A program made the translations under genes and the position numbers. From Schizophyllum amplum (taxonomy: Eukaryota; Basidiomycota; Agaricomycetes; Agaricales; Schizophyllaceae): a stretch of DNA of 64,000 nt. Position 1 is the first letter of the stretch, and every line of letters begins with the position of its first letter. The notes below the pieces were generated by a model. That model saw only the letters and a list, made by a program, of their open reading frames with translations. It was not told the origin of the DNA and ran no database searches. The stretch covers positions 372,001 through 436,000 of the forward strand of contig VDMD01000017.1 of assembly GCA_007026445.1 (NCBI GenBank), read 5' to 3'. Shown here piece after piece: positions 1-11,411 of this stretch.

Positions 1-127
1 TGAGAGCTACCTTGGAATCACCTTTGTCCGCAGTATCATAGGGGATGAGACGGCAGCGCTTGAGGTTTTCTGTTGCTCCGGATATGGGGCATCTGTACTC
101 ATCACGAACATCAATAAACTGATTCAT
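1..127 (-). CDS. HNH-like multicopy family protein, copy A (first exon only; runs off the left edge)
   Basis: Read on the minus strand, an ATG at 127 opens a 42-codon exon encoding MNQFIDVRDEYRCPISGATE and continuing NLKRCRLIPYDTADKGDSK, followed by a GT donor at window position 7-8 (complement). The same exon opens the copies at 40397, 47355 and 55015 (consensus RCPISGAT-N-L-RCR-IPY), each with its first donor at the same place. The rest of this gene lies outside the window. It is transcribed away from VPS11, whose start is 314 bp away. I infer an HNH_2-type fold that lacks the expected His (RLIP instead of HLVP). No activity is claimed. Confidence 0.72.
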   Translation of the reverse strand, partial: MNQFIDVRDEYRCPISGATENLKRCRLIPYDTADKGDSKVAL

Positions 128-440
128 CTGAGTGCAGCAGAATATGTATGACAGAAAAGTGGGAGAAATTGAGCCTAAAGTTGGACTCTGGTTGAACTTG
201 ACCGGCCACGTGCGTTTCTCACCCCTGTCATCGAGGCGCGCTGCTCTTTCGTGACCTTAACCTTGACCTTGACCTCAGCTGTTAACTTGCTTTCAGCAAG
301 ACTTCACGAGCTGTAACCAGGCTGTAACAACAGTGCTACCCGAATCCAACAACTTCCTGAAGAACGCACAGAACACAGGCGCAAGACGCGTCAACGATCC
401 CTGATTGCCGTTGAGCTCGTTCATCGCGCCAGTCGGCGAA
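128..440. promoter_or_regulatory. divergent intergenic region between HNH-like copy A and VPS11
   Basis: These 313 bp separate two head-to-head start codons, so they must hold both promoters. A degenerate hexamer run (ccttgacctt, near 252-275) and a C/T-rich stretch are visible. I see no canonical TATA box. Confidence 0.4.
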
Positions 441-3400
441 ATGTCAACTTTGCCGGCAACGGCAGCTACAAATACGCCCGCGCCATGGCGACAATTCCCC
501 TTCTTCGATCCAGTACCGGTCAAGGACGTCAATGACCTAGACAGTCCACCAACTATATTCAAGGTGCGTACCACCTCAAGTGCTAAGTGCTCGTGCTCAT
601 ATGCGTCTCAGACTCCTCATGAGATCTCGAACATAGTATCTTCATCAGCTGGTGTTCTCCTCGCGGACATTCATGGCAGCGTTCACGCGCTCAATCGTGA
701 CTTCGAGTCGTACATGAGCTGGGTTGCGCATACGGGTGGGAGGGTCACCCATATGGTGGAGCGAAAAGGCGTCCTTGTCACCCTTGGAGTGTGTGTTGTG
801 CTTTCTCCTCATGAACTTGACTGATCAACGCGACACAGGAAGAAGATTCGGTTCGCGCACCCCTCCTCAAGATTTGGGACCTACAGAACAAGGACAAGCG
901 AACCGGCTCCCCAATCCTCCTTCGCTCAACGAAAGTCAACGTTGGAAACCGCATGCACCCCGTCAGTCGCGCCCCTGCATCCCATGCCGCCGCTCATCAA
1001 AGCTTATTGCTAGATATCCACAGTCGCCCTTACCGCCTCGCTTTCCCATCTCGCGATCGGCCTCGGTGACGGCACCGTCCTCCTTTATCGTCATCTGGAC
1101 CAGTCCCTCTCCTCCTCCGCCTCCCTCACCGCCGTTCCGAAGCCCAAGACCGTGCACGAGTCCCCCACGGAGCCCGTCACCGCCCTAGGATTCGCAGAAC
1201 CCACGGACGAGTATCCGCAGACGCACCTCTTCGTCGCGACAACGAACCGCGTTCTTGCATACCAGGTCTCCGGACGCGGTAGCGGGGGCCCAGCGGTCGT
1301 GGTCAACGAGATCGGCTGTGGGCTCGGATGCGCGACGATGGACCGCGCCGCCCGCGACCTCGTCATTGCGCGGGACGAGGCGATATACGTGTGCGGCACG
1401 GAGGGCCGGGGCAGCTCATACGCGCTCGAGGGCCGCAAACTTTCGCTCGGCGCACACGGCGGATACCTCGTCATCGTCTCCCCTCCGTTTACACCGTCGG
1501 CGGCTGCGGCATCGGCGACCGTACGCAACTTCTATGCACGAACAACTGGCGCTGGGGACTCAGATGTCACGAAAGTCACGCTATTTGACGCGGAGAACAA
1601 GGTCGTAGGGTTCTCGCACGCCTTCCCGCAAGGCGTTCGCGACGTAATCTCTGCCTGGGGCAATGCTTATGTTCTGAGCAACGACGGGACGGCAAGTTTG
1701 TTTCTTGTAGAGAAGAAGGTGGCATATCTGACTCCCCCGCAGCTTACGCACCTCGAGGAGAAATCGACGTCGGAAAAGCTGGACATGCTGTACCGGCGCG
1801 GCTTCTACCCTCTTGCCCTCGGGATCGCGAAGACGCAGCAACTTGACGAAGCCAGCATAGCCGACATCCACCTCAAGACAGCTGATGCCCTATACGTCAA
1901 GAAGAACTACGACGACGCCCTGCCGCATTACGTGCAGACCATAGGGCATGTGCAACCCAGCTATGTTATCCGCAAGGTTGATAGATTCTTGTCGAGACTA
2001 CAGAGCTTTCGCTGACACATGCATAGCTTCTGGACGCACAAAGGATACACAATCTAGTGACGTACCTGCAGGAGCTGCACTCGCATGGCCTCGCCAACGC
2101 GGATCACACGACACTACTTCTCAACACCTATACCAAACTGAAGGACGTCGCGCGCCTAGACAGCTTCATCAAGACTGAGTCACGTCGAAATGCAGAGGAT
2201 TCCGACGAGTTGCCCTTTGACTTGGAGACAGCGATACGGGTGTGTCGACAAGCAGGCTACTTCGAGCATGCGTCGTACTTGGCCAAGAAGTACGATCGGC
2301 ACGAGGACTACTTGCGCATACAGGTTGAAGATGCGGCGAACTACAAGGATGCGCTGCAGTATCTTCGGAAGCTGGGTGCAGATGCAGTACGTTGATGTCT
2401 GCTAGATCCAACCCTTTGCTAATCACTGCTGATAGGCGGAGAGCAATCTTGCTCGCTACGGTCGCGCGCTGTTGGCCAACCTGCCAGATGAGACGACGAG
2501 ACTGCTCATCGACTTGTGCACAGGCGTCGACTCCCGACTAGACGAAGAGGAGGAGACATCGCCGTCTGCGATCAAAGCTCCCGCACCCTCATACCTATCC
2601 TACCTTGCCCTCAAGCGCGATAGTGTTCTCCCGCCTTCACCAGAGTCAACCATAGCGCCTACTCCATCCGTCAGGACAGCAAGACCGGGCGACTCCTCTT
2701 CACGGCGAGGCTCTGTACACGGCAGATCGCAATCGCAGTCGTCGATGCGGCCGTCCAGCCCGCCACAGACCGCACAGAAGCCATCTCTCCCGCCGAGCGT
2801 CAAGCGCATCTCTCCCCGACTTTACTTCGCGCATTTTGTTGACCACATGGACCAATTCGTGGTGTTCTTGGAGACAGTGGCCTTGCGCCGGTGGGGGCAG
2901 ACCGTCGATCCGGAACAGCTACCGCCCTCCTTATCCCCAGAGGCGCCAGCGGACGAGCAGGCGGACCACCGCGACCAGGTCGCTGTCTGGAACACGTTGC
3001 TCGAACTGTACTTGACCCTGTCTGGGTCTGGTATCGTCAGCAACGATGCGAAAGCACCATCCGATCGCCAACAGACGCTGCGCGACAAGGCGCTCCGGCT
3101 GCTGAAGAGCGAGACGATCCCGTATGATCCCACACATGCGTTGATCCTCTGCTCAAGCCGCGAGTATACGGAGGGGCTAGTCCTTCTATGGGAGCGTGCG
3201 GGCATGTACGAGGACGTGCTGCGCTTTTGGATGGATCGGGACGCTGTGGATGCCCCAGGAGCGTCCGCCGAGGTCGTCCGCTGCTTGCAGCAGTATGGGC
3301 CGGCGCATCCTCACCTGTACCCGCTCGTCTTGCGCTTCCTGACGAGCGCGCCGGCGCTGTTGAGTCGACATGAGGCGGACGTGCGGGCGATCATCGAACA

Positions 3401-4037
3401 CATCGATGCGGAAGGAGTGCTTCCGCCGCTAGGTGTTGTGCAGATTCTGAGCCGGAACGAGGTGGCGAGCGTCGGGCTGGTGAAAGAATGGCTCATGGGC
3501 AAGATTCGGGATGCGCGTGCAGAGATTGATACGGTAAGCAGTGTTCGTCGCGTTCTGACTCGAGACTTACATGGATGTAGGACAAGGAATGGATCAACTC
3601 GTACCGCTTGGAGACGGCTACGAAGCTTCGCCAGGCTGATGATCTAGCGGACCCGGAGCATCCTCAGATCTTCCATGTCACGACTCGCCGGTGTACGCAG
3701 TGCGGCGGCCAGCTCGACTTGCCCAGCGTCCACTTTATGTGCAATCACAGTTACCACCAGAGGTGCGCAGCTTGTAGCACCGGTGCATGTGAGAGATACT
3801 GATGTGCGGGAACTTCACTCCACCTTCAGATGTCTGCCTGAGAACGAGACTGAATGCCCGTCGTGCGCGCGCGAACACGGGGTTATTCGTGAGATTCGGA
3901 GGAACAATGAGCGCTTGGCCGACCAGCACGACGTCTTCCTGTCGGAGGTCGCTGAGGGAGGATTCGACGCGATCGCTTCTGGGTTCAGTAGGGGGGTGTT
4001 GAATATGCCGCGCGCCAACGAGGTCTCAGCTGGTTGA
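441..4037 (+). CDS. VPS11: vacuolar protein sorting-associated protein 11 (HOPS/CORVET core subunit, RING-H2)
   Basis: Vps11 is a core subunit of the HOPS and CORVET tethering complexes at endosomes and the vacuole. The gene has multiple exons. Exon 1 is 441-563 (start MSTLPATAATNTPAPWRQF, donor GTGCGT) and exon 2 opens at about 612. A beta-propeller-like N-terminal half (about 1150-1990) is followed by the helical repeat region (about 2057-3540, e.g. ILCSSREYTEGLVLLWERAG), typical of clathrin-heavy-chain-like repeats. The C-terminus is a RING-H2: CTQCGG, CNHSYHQR, then after a short intron CLPENETECPSC, followed by a family-typical tail. Total length is about 1000 aa, normal for the family. 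A Ser/Pro-rich insert (about 2560-2810) lies between repeats. The start is the first in-frame ATG that gives the WRQFxFF motif. Unlikely to be anything else. Confidence 0.93.
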
Positions 4038-4513
4038 TTTCGCGAGTTGTATTGGGTGTGATTAGGTGCATCGCTGCCAGCTGTACTTACTGACAAACTT
4101 GTGTGCAGAATTACAACTTCTTCGAATGGTTCGTATACCGTCGCCCAAGCTTGTGCGACTTGCATTGGAGTCCATATTGTTCGGTGTAGTCGCAGCCCCA
4201 TAACAAGTTCAAGTTGAACTTGAGTTGAACATGAAGATCTTTGTCAGCCAGATTGCCACGCGACCATCCCGCGATCGACCGGAATCAAACCGGAAGAGGC
4301 TGCGACATTTCGGCACAGGCGCCCGTCGTATCCATAGATTTCTAAAAACGCGTGCGACATCCCACCGTTATCATAGTTCACTCGGCGATATGACCCCGCT
4401 CGCGCTTCTCTTTCTGCCGCGCTTCACACGTGTGAAGACGCAGAGGTCTCAAGGCTGCCTCCAACCACGATCACCTCCCCTTTCGTTTCCGTTCCGGTAG
4501 TAGGACAAACGAT
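4038..4513. other. intergenic region between VPS11 and the GH5 gene
   Basis: About 480 bp holding the VPS11 3' UTR and the GH5 promoter. The short open frame at 4225-4500 has no recognisable protein character. A C/T-rich stretch just before the GH5 ATG (about 4460-4500) is typical of a fungal promoter or 5' UTR. Confidence 0.4.
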
Positions 4514-6974
4514 ATGTCCGCGGCTCCGACCCCCCGCACATCAGCCTCGTCCAAAACTCTGGAAAAACTTCTTGGCGGAAATGCTAGCAGCTCGAACGCC
4601 CAGCTCGACGAGACGCCTGCGACTGCCCCCAAGCCGCGCCGGAAAAGGACGCTGATCATAGTGGGGGCTGTCGCAGCCGCTATAGTCGTGATCGTCCTTG
4701 TAGTTGTCTTGCCGGTCTACTATCTCGTGGTCAAAAAGGACGGCGGGAGCTCGGGTTCTGGTTCTGGTTCGGCGAGCAACCCGTACTCGCCTGATGGTTC
4801 AACGGCGCGTCGCATGTTTCGATACCTACTCATTATCTGATGCAATCGCGCTTGCAGACAGGAGGAGACGGGTCTATGGTTGTGGCTGAGGATGGTTCCC
4901 AATTCCAGTACAACAACACCTTTGGCGGCTTCTGTATGTAGCCTCGTGTTTTCTCGTATATCCTGACTGATGAAATTGAAGGGGTGTACGATCCGGAAGA
5001 CCCGTTCAACGACAGCGCCCAGCCCAACGACTACACTCCGCCCCTCAACGAGACGTGGGACTTTGGAAAGAACAAGATATACGGCGTCAACTTGGGCGGT
5101 CTCTTCGTACTTGAACCTTTCATTACGCCGTCCTTCTTCCAACAATATCCTACCGCGAGGGATGAATGGGACTTGAGCGAGGCCATGGCGAACGACACGG
5201 AAAACGGTGGACTGGGCCAGCTGGAGGATCACTATAACACGTTCATTGTACGCATCGGCTTCTGCAGGCGTAGCTGCGACACTGACCTACTTCATCTAGA
5301 CGGAGCAGGATATTGCAGAGATTGCGGGTGCCGGCCTTAACTGGCTTCGTATTCCGATTGCGTTCTGGGCAATCGAGACGTGGGAAGGAGAGCCATTCTT
5401 GGAGAAGACATCCTGGACGTAAGTATCACCATCCCTGTTGGCGCCTCATGCTCAACAACCCTCTAGTTACCTCCTGCGAGTTCTGAAGTGGGCCCGCAAG
5501 TATGGCTTGCGCGTCTGCCTCGACTTCCACGCCGTGCCCGGCTCCCAGAATGGTGGGTCCTTGACGTGTGAATCTCTCCTCTCTGCAATTGCTGATTCTG
5601 CTGCAGGCTACAATCATTCCGGACGGTACTGAGCCTCCTATCCACTCTTTTAGACGCTCCCTGACACTCATTTCAGCTTGTCTCCCGTTAACCTGCTAAA
5701 CGGCAACATGGGCATCGCCAACGCGCAGCGCACGCTCTACTACATTCGCGTCCTCACCGAGTTCATCTCGCAGCCGGAGTACCGCAACCTCATCCCCGTC
5801 TTCGGTATCGTCAACGAGGCGTTGGTTGGGGAGATCGGTATGGACGCTATCACGAGCTTCTACTTGGAGGCGCACAACGTGATTCGTGAGATCACTGGTT
5901 ACGGTGAAGGGAATGGTCCCGTGCGTGATATGGCTCTGTCTGTCCACTCATACCGATCGTCCCTCGCAGTACATCGCCATCCACGACGGCTTCCAGCCTA
6001 TCACTGTCTGGGAAGGCTTCTTGGCTGGGTCGGACCGCATCATCATGGACCAACACCCGTACTTTTCCTTCGGCGCTGTCGACGAGAGCCCCATCGCCGT
6101 TAATGGCGAGGATGGTAATCCTGGAGGCAAATGGCCGAAGCAGGCGTGCGATGCGTGGGCCGCTGGTACGAACACCAGGTATTTTGGACTTCCAGTGTCA
6201 TCGCCTGATTTTTGCTCATACGTCTTTCAGCCAGAAGAACTTCGGTGTCACGATCTCAGGCGAGATGGCTGCGTCTCCGAATGACTGTGGCCTCTTCCTC
6301 CGCGGTTCTGACTCGAACTCCACAAATACTCAATGTCAGTACTACGATGACTGGCAGAACTACAACGACACGATGAAGGAAGGCGTGCAGAACTTCGCCC
6401 TCGCCAGCTTCGACGCCCTGCAGAACTTTTTCTTCTGGACGTGGAAGGTGAGTCAATATCACCGTCGCTGTTACCTATAAGTTGACCTCATCCGTAGATC
6501 GGTCCGTCTGCCGTGTCTGGTATTGTCGAGACGCCCTTGTGGTCTTACCAGCTCGGTTACCGCAACGGATGGCTCCCCAAGGACCCGCGCACCTACGTCG
6601 GCAAATGCGCCGCACTAGGGAGCGCACAAGATGAGTTCGACGGCACCTACTCCGCATGGCAGACCGGCGCGGAGACTTCGACTATCGCGGAATCTTCGTC
6701 GTCTCAATACCCCTGGCCGCCAACGACCATCTCTGGTGCGGGCGTCGACGTGAGCTTGTTGCCAACGTACACCGCGACGGGTAGCGTCATCACCATGCCC
6801 GCGGCGACGTTCACGAACGCTCCCGAGGATAAGACCGCGACGGTGGATGGCTGGTTTAACGACCAGGACACCGCCGGCGGCATTACCACCGTTGCTGGGT
6901 GCCCATACCCGGACGAGTACAACGGAATCTTCTCCACCACACCGACCGCGCCATGCACTGGTCCCACCGCCTAA
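4514..6974 (+). CDS. membrane-anchored exo-beta-1,3-glucanase, GH5 family (Exg-type)
   Basis: A glucan 1,3-beta-glucosidase for cell-wall glucan turnover. The N-terminus is cytosolic and lacks a cleavable signal. A single hydrophobic helix (about residues 43-68, IIVGAVAAAIVVIVLVVV, preceded by RRKR) makes it a type II membrane protein, as in ExgD-type enzymes. The catalytic domain begins near KIYGVNLGGLFVLEPFI. Signature segments follow: LNWLRIPIAFWAIETW, HAVPGSQNGYNHSGR (split by an intron), GIVNEALVGEIG with the presumed acid/base Glu after Asn, and ISGEMAASPNDC with the presumed nucleophile Glu (usually GEW; here GEM). FFFWTWKIG closes the barrel. A Ser/Thr-rich C-terminal tail of about 110 aa follows. 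About eight short introns are needed. Expected at the plasma membrane or wall. Confidence 0.92.
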
Positions 6975-7513
6975 CTCTAATCTGTGAACACTGCTGTCGT
7001 TTAGCCTGTACCGTGGATGTTTTCCCTAGAGTATGCGCGCACCATATGAACTGTATCAGATACCAGACTACACATCCTACATACTGCCCTCCTTTAGACT
7101 CTGTTTGTGCTGCTCAGGACTATTCTGAAGCCCATGTCTTTCCGCTGTACACATTGTTATTCTACCTGGATATCTATTTATCTTCTGTCTGTCTGTAGGC
7201 CATCCGATATAAGGATAAGTAGCCTTTACATACACGCCCGATTCTTCTCAGTGAATGACCTTGTACGATGTTCCCTGAAGAGCATAGTTGAGACTCGCGA
7301 TCTTGAGAGGCTACTTATATACACGTCCGCGTTAGGGTTCCGTTAAGGAACCCATCTGTTTGATACAGCTGTATTCTGAACAGGTGTCAAACAGGTATCT
7401 TGAAAGCGTCGAAGAAGTGCGGCTCTGCGGCAAGATAGCTCGTCATGTCTGTGTCAGTAGTCGGGGTCCATAGGATTAGTACATAATCTATTGGACAAGT
7501 CCTATTGTACAGC
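6975..7513. other. convergent intergenic region
   Basis: About 540 bp between the stops of the GH5 gene (+) and an F-box gene (-), so it holds two 3' UTRs. It is T-rich on the + strand and has no coding signal. Confidence 0.5.
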
Positions 7514-9157
7514 CTATGCGAGCTCGATATGGACAGAGGGGGATTCCGAGCACCAGGTCGACGAGCCTGTTATGACAAGCGTCCATATGGTACGGCCTTC
7601 ATGCCGAAGTGTGTTGCATACACGCTCGAGTTCTTCGGCGACATCAACTTTGACAGTTTGCGTCAGTAGTATGATGGTCAGCCTCTCAAGCGGCTGCACC
7701 CCCACCCTGAACCTGGCTGGCTCGCGGCCCGTCGCACGTTCCCAGATCATCTGTGGCAGTCCGGCGTCACTCGCGATTTTAAAGCGAGAAAGCGGTCTCC
7801 TTCCTGGCGCCTCCTGTAACACAAGATGTTGCAGGCTCGGTAGCAGTGGCTGTTCGTCGTGCTTTCGAAGGCGGAACATGTCGATGACGGCGGGGCGGAC
7901 ACGCGAGCCACAGTAGAGACCGAGCTGCGTTATCGAAGCATTCTCCCGTAGGAATGGCCGCAGGTCATCCGCATCAAGGATATATCCCAAGACATACAGG
8001 CCGGTCAAACAACACTCGGACCGTCTACAGAAGCTGAGGAGACACTCGGTGTTCCAGCCCATTCTATAGTTCGCGATTTTAAGGTCTCGAAGCGCGGGCA
8101 GCGTGAAGTGGCTAAGAAAACGGGATACAGCATCACCGGCACCTGGCGTTACGAAGGCGAGGTTGAGGTGTTGCAGATGAAGGAGCACTGTTGAGGGCGG
8201 CGGGCCCGACATATCACGCGCCAGTGGCCATCGAGCATGCATGGTCAGCCGACAGTTTTCAAGAGATGAGCATTCACGCAGGAGATCGATGCAATCGCTG
8301 GACCCAAGCGCAGTGTCTTCGGCAATGTCGAGGTCGAGATATGTCAGTTGAGAGACTGGTAAATCGAGCTTGTCGAACAAATCAAGCCACGGCGTTACGA
8401 GAGAGACCTCGCGAAGGGCTACGGCGTTTGCGAAGGCGGACAGCTTGTTGGGAGGACAGACGGCGAATTCCAAGTTCTCCAAGTCGCTAACATATATGTT
8501 CAACGTCTCCAGTGCACTGGCACTGGCGCCTTCGGAGAGCGCTGCAAATAGGGGCCACACTTGCTCAGCCTCGACGACGATGTTAAGAACTCGGATACTC
8601 GCGAGGCGCCGCGTGAGCGATGCGGCGACGTCGCAGTGCACGTCGTCATCAAACGATGGAGGTAACTGGGCAATGTCGACGGTAGCAGTGATAGCGGCAC
8701 CACCCTGGGGTGACTGGTTCATCCATAGCCTGAATCTTGCGAGTTCCATCTCCACGCTGACCGGATCCAGTCGTGTCTTCGCGATCACTAGGGTCGGGTC
8801 CGTCCACAAAGTAGCCGCACGGTCAATAGCGTATCTCCAGAGGCAGCACACGTCGCGCAACAGCCAGGGAGGAGGAGGCAACTCGGTCGAGATTGGCGAG
8901 ACAGACGCATCGGCGTTGTAAGGCCACGACTCCTCGGAGGATCGGTATTTCTTCTCGACGGCCTCTCTGTACGCAGCGCAGACAAAGCTAAAGATCTCAA
9001 CCAGCAGTTCATTAGGAAGCTGATTGATGCAATGATCGCCTTCTAGCGCGACGAGGGTGTGAGCACCTATCGTGGCAGGTGAGCCGTCGCCGTCTTCTTC
9101 GTGGGATTCGGACATGTTAGCTGGGAGGTAGGACATGAGCGTGGGCAGAAGATTCAA
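7514..9157 (-). CDS. F-box-like domain protein, single exon
   Basis: An intronless 547-codon frame, which is unusual among its neighbours. After a short acidic leader, the segment NQLPNELLVEIFSFV, then WLLRDVCCLWRYAIDRAATLW, matches the F-box-like domain (residues about 48-105) common in Agaricomycetes. The rest shows irregular leucine-rich spacing (for example LQHLNLAFV and LRDLKIANYRM), as in LRR-type substrate-binding regions. Known F-box proteins recruit substrates to SCF ubiquitin ligases via Skp1; the target here is unknown. The first ATG of the frame is used, but the Met at residue 8 or 15 could also start. This is one of three F-box genes in the window, all minus strand but from different subtypes. 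Confidence 0.82.
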   Translation of the reverse strand: MNLLPTLMSYLPANMSESHEEDGDGSPATIGAHTLVALEGDHCINQLPNELLVEIFSFVCAAYREAVEKKYRSSEESWPYNADASVSPISTELPPPPWLLRDVCCLWRYAIDRAATLWTDPTLVIAKTRLDPVSVEMELARFRLWMNQSPQGGAAITATVDIAQLPPSFDDDVHCDVAASLTRRLASIRVLNIVVEAEQVWPLFAALSEGASASALETLNIYVSDLENLEFAVCPPNKLSAFANAVALREVSLVTPWLDLFDKLDLPVSQLTYLDLDIAEDTALGSSDCIDLLRECSSLENCRLTMHARWPLARDMSGPPPSTVLLHLQHLNLAFVTPGAGDAVSRFLSHFTLPALRDLKIANYRMGWNTECLLSFCRRSECCLTGLYVLGYILDADDLRPFLRENASITQLGLYCGSRVRPAVIDMFRLRKHDEQPLLPSLQHLVLQEAPGRRPLSRFKIASDAGLPQMIWERATGREPARFRVGVQPLERLTIILLTQTVKVDVAEELERVCNTLRHEGRTIWTLVITGSSTWCSESPSVHIELA

Positions 9158-9214
9158 CGGGAATGATACACATACCTTTCGAAATAAAGCGGAACAGCGT
9201 TGGGCTTCAAGGTG

Positions 9215-9513
9215 GCGGATGTGTCCAGTGGCGTAACGAAGCTGGCGAAGGACTCAGAGACAGTCACGCACATCAACGTTCGAACCGCCAACGCCTCAAT
9301 CCATCATATCTCTGGGCCATCCTCGAGTCACAAATCACGATAACGGTGGCAGCCGCAAAGGCAGGATCTTGGGAAGGGTCGTGCACAAAGGGGAGGGGAG
9401 GCGTGCCGCGTGACCTCGGAGCCGCGACTTCATTCGTGAATCGTGACCGTGCGATACCACCCCATTCGTGACCGTGCGATACCACCCCAGTCGTGACCGT
9501 GCGACACCACGTG
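9215..9513 (+). repeat. dispersed repeat, left arm of an inverted pair
   Basis: Shares clear similarity in inverted orientation with 15831-16051: gtccagtggcgtaacgaag, acatcaacgttcgaaccgcc, gggccatcctcgagtc, ataacggtggcagccgcaaa, gaagggtcgtgcacaaag, gacctcggagccgcgactt and gcgacaccacgtg occur in the same order. Here the terminal motif tcgtgaccgtgcgataccac is expanded to three ~25-bp units (9430-9513); the right arm has one. No coding potential. Origin unknown (solo LTR or non-autonomous element remnant). Confidence 0.85.
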
Positions 9514-9574
9514 CATACGCAGTCCAAGTTGTGATTGAGCTTGCATTATTGAGTCGGACGGGTGACCTGCCTGG

Positions 9575-9815
9575 TGCTTGGTCTGTGACCTGCAGCTGGT
9601 GCTTTGGTCTGTGACCTGCAGCTGGTGCTTGGTCTGTGACCAGCTGGTGCTATGGTCTGTGACCTGCAGCTGGTGCTTGGTCTGTGACCTGCAGCTGGTG
9701 CTTTGGTCTGTGACCTGCAGCTGGTGCTTTGGACTGTGACCTGCCACAGCTGGTGCTTTGGTCTGTGACCTGCAGCTGGTGCTTTGGTCTGTGACCTGCC
9801 ACCTGGTGCTTGGTC
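9575..9815 (+). repeat. minisatellite 1, ~24-26 bp unit, about 10 copies
   Basis: Repeated gctggtgctttggtctgtga followed by cctgca, with indels (cttgg/ctttgg, missing cctgca in one unit, ccacagctgg in another). It yields repetitive open frames on the minus strand that should not be taken for proteins. Confidence 0.93.
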
Positions 9816-9858
9816 TAGCATAGCCTCGCAGAGTGGCATGCCATGCCAATTTCGTCTT

Positions 9859-9918
9859 TTGCGGTCGATGTTAGCCTGTTGCGGTCGATGTTAGCCTGTT
9901 GCGGTCGATGTTAGCCTG
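9859..9918 (+). repeat. minisatellite 2, exact 20-bp unit x3
   Basis: Three perfect tandem copies of ttgcggtcgatgttagcctg, immediately downstream of minisatellite 1 but unrelated in sequence. Confidence 0.95.
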
Positions 9919-9968
9919 GTGACCAGCCCCCGCGCGCGTCACGAGGGGTCTAGGTCGATGTGTTCACT

Positions 9969-10110
9969 CTGCGACACGGATGCACTGATCTACTTTCCGC
10001 GACGCGGATGCACTGATCTACTTTCCATGGCAAGCGGTATGCCTGCCAGTCGAGCAGGTTTGTCAACTTGCAATGACTTGTCGAGTGAGATATGACTTGT
10101 CGAGTGAGAT
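9969..10110 (+). repeat. two short direct duplications
   Basis: cggatgcactgatctacttt occurs twice (9969-10026), and a 19-bp unit atgacttgtcgagtgagat occurs twice in perfect tandem (10073-10110). They bridge minisatellites 2 and 3. Confidence 0.9.
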
Positions 10111-10133
10111 CCTCTCCTCGCTCGAGCGCTCAC

Positions 10134-10392
10134 CCTTGATTGGTTGGACAAGAATACCTTGATTGACTGGGCAAGTATACCTTGATTGACTGGGCAAGTA
10201 TACCTTGATTGATTGGACAAGAGTACCTTGAGTGACTGGGCAAGTATACCTTGATTGGTTGGACAAGTATACCTTGATTGACTGGGATTGACTGGGCAAG
10301 TATACCTTGATTGGTTGGACAAGTATACCTTGATTGACTGGGCAAGTATACCTTGATTGGTTGGACAAGTATACCTTGATTGATTGAGCAAG
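10134..10392 (+). repeat. minisatellite 3, 23-bp unit, 11 copies
   Basis: Tandem units begin ccttgattga or ccttgattgg and end caagtata. Two variants alternate (ccttgattgactgggcaa versus ccttgattggttggacaa), which suggests a higher-order dimer. One unit carries an internal duplication of attgactggg. Long minus-strand frames across it are artefacts of a repeat that lacks stops. Confidence 0.95.
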
Positions 10393-10476
10393 AATATCAT
10401 ACAATGTTGCATTGCGGAGTGATATTATGGACGATACAGCATTCGGGGAGTGGTGGTTGTGGGCAGGAGCAGCAAA

Positions 10477-10561
10477 GTGGGCAGGGTTGCGAGGTGGGCA
10501 GGGTTGCGAGGTGGGCAGGGTTGCGAGGTGGGCAGGGTTGCGAGGTGTGCAGGGTTGCGAG
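10477..10561 (+). repeat. minisatellite 4, 17-bp unit x5
   Basis: Five tandem copies of gtgggcagggttgcgag, the last with one change (gtgtgc). It ends about 45 bp before the COA1 stop codon, so it probably lies in or next to that gene's 3' UTR. Confidence 0.95.
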
Positions 10562-10605
10562 GGTGTATGGTGCGGAGGACCAGGAGTTCACGCCGCCCGA
10601 CGTCT

Positions 10606-11411
10606 TTACGCCGTCAAGTTGATGATCGTGCCATCGTCCCCGATGACCCTGAAGCGCACTGGAGCGTTCGTTAGCTTCTTTCCTACGTGACGCAGTTTGT
10701 CGTACTCACAGATCACGAACGGCTCGCCCTTCTCTCTCCGGACGCTGGTGAAGTAGACGGTGCCGGTACCTAGGAAAACCGTGAGCGACTTTGATGGAAA
10801 ACGCGGCGAGCAATCTGACCTTTCGAGCCCTTGATCTTGAAGCTCAGGTCGATGCTCCCATTGATCTGGTTGACCTAACACGTATATTCAGCCCGCCGCA
10901 CGCAACCGCCTACCCCAACCGATCACACACGCACCCTGCCGTGGATCCAGGGGTCCCCGTTCAGCCACCACTCGGGCACGGGGCGGATAGCGTCGCCCAG
11001 GTAGTCGTGCAGGTGCTCGCTGGACTTCATGGAGCGGAGCATCTGCTGGACGACGGAGCTGGTGACCTTCTCCTGGTTGGTGACGTAGGTGAAGAAGACG
11101 GCCCAGCCGCAGACGCCGACGGCGGCGAAGGCGAGGACGGCGGGCCATCTGCGCTGGACGGAGGTCAGCATATATGTCTCTCGAGCTCTGCGTTGGGATA
11201 CACGTACCGGGATCGAGGGGAGCGGACGGCGTGGTGCGGAGGGCACCTTGACGTACGTCCGCGGGCGCGAGGTGTGCGCGTAGGTCTCTGGCTCAGGATG
11301 CACGCTGGGCGGGGGCCGGGGGAGCTCTGTGGCGTATGTGCGACGACATGGGGTCCGGTAGATGGACGAGGGCAGCTGCCGGGCGAGTCTTGCAGTGACC
11401 GCGCTGGACAT
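10606..11411 (-). CDS. COA1: cytochrome c oxidase assembly factor 1 homologue (mitochondrial inner membrane)
   Basis: Coa1 acts in early Cox1 maturation during complex IV assembly in the inner mitochondrial membrane. The N-terminus is Arg/Ser/Pro-rich with few acids (MSSAVTARLARQLPSSIYR), as expected for a mitochondrial presequence. One TM helix follows (AVLAFAAVGVCGWAVFFTYV), then the intermembrane-space domain with EHLHDYLGDAIRPVPEWWLN, GSIDLSFKIKGSK and GTGTVYFTSVRREKGEPF. Three short introns join these blocks. The ATG at 11411 precedes the presequence; an in-frame upstream ATG at 11459 is possible. It is divergent from the siderophore transporter across 480 bp. The C-terminus is at 10606, just after minisatellite 4. 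Confidence 0.88.

Noticed and set aside
10134..10392. Possible CRISPR-like array
   Set aside because: Units are contiguous with no unique spacers, and the host is a eukaryote; this is a minisatellite.
9430..10412. Repetitive proteins with QSRYTCP or HQLQVTD-like units
   Set aside because: Translations of minisatellites whose units lack stops; present in all three minus-strand frames, so not evidence of a gene.
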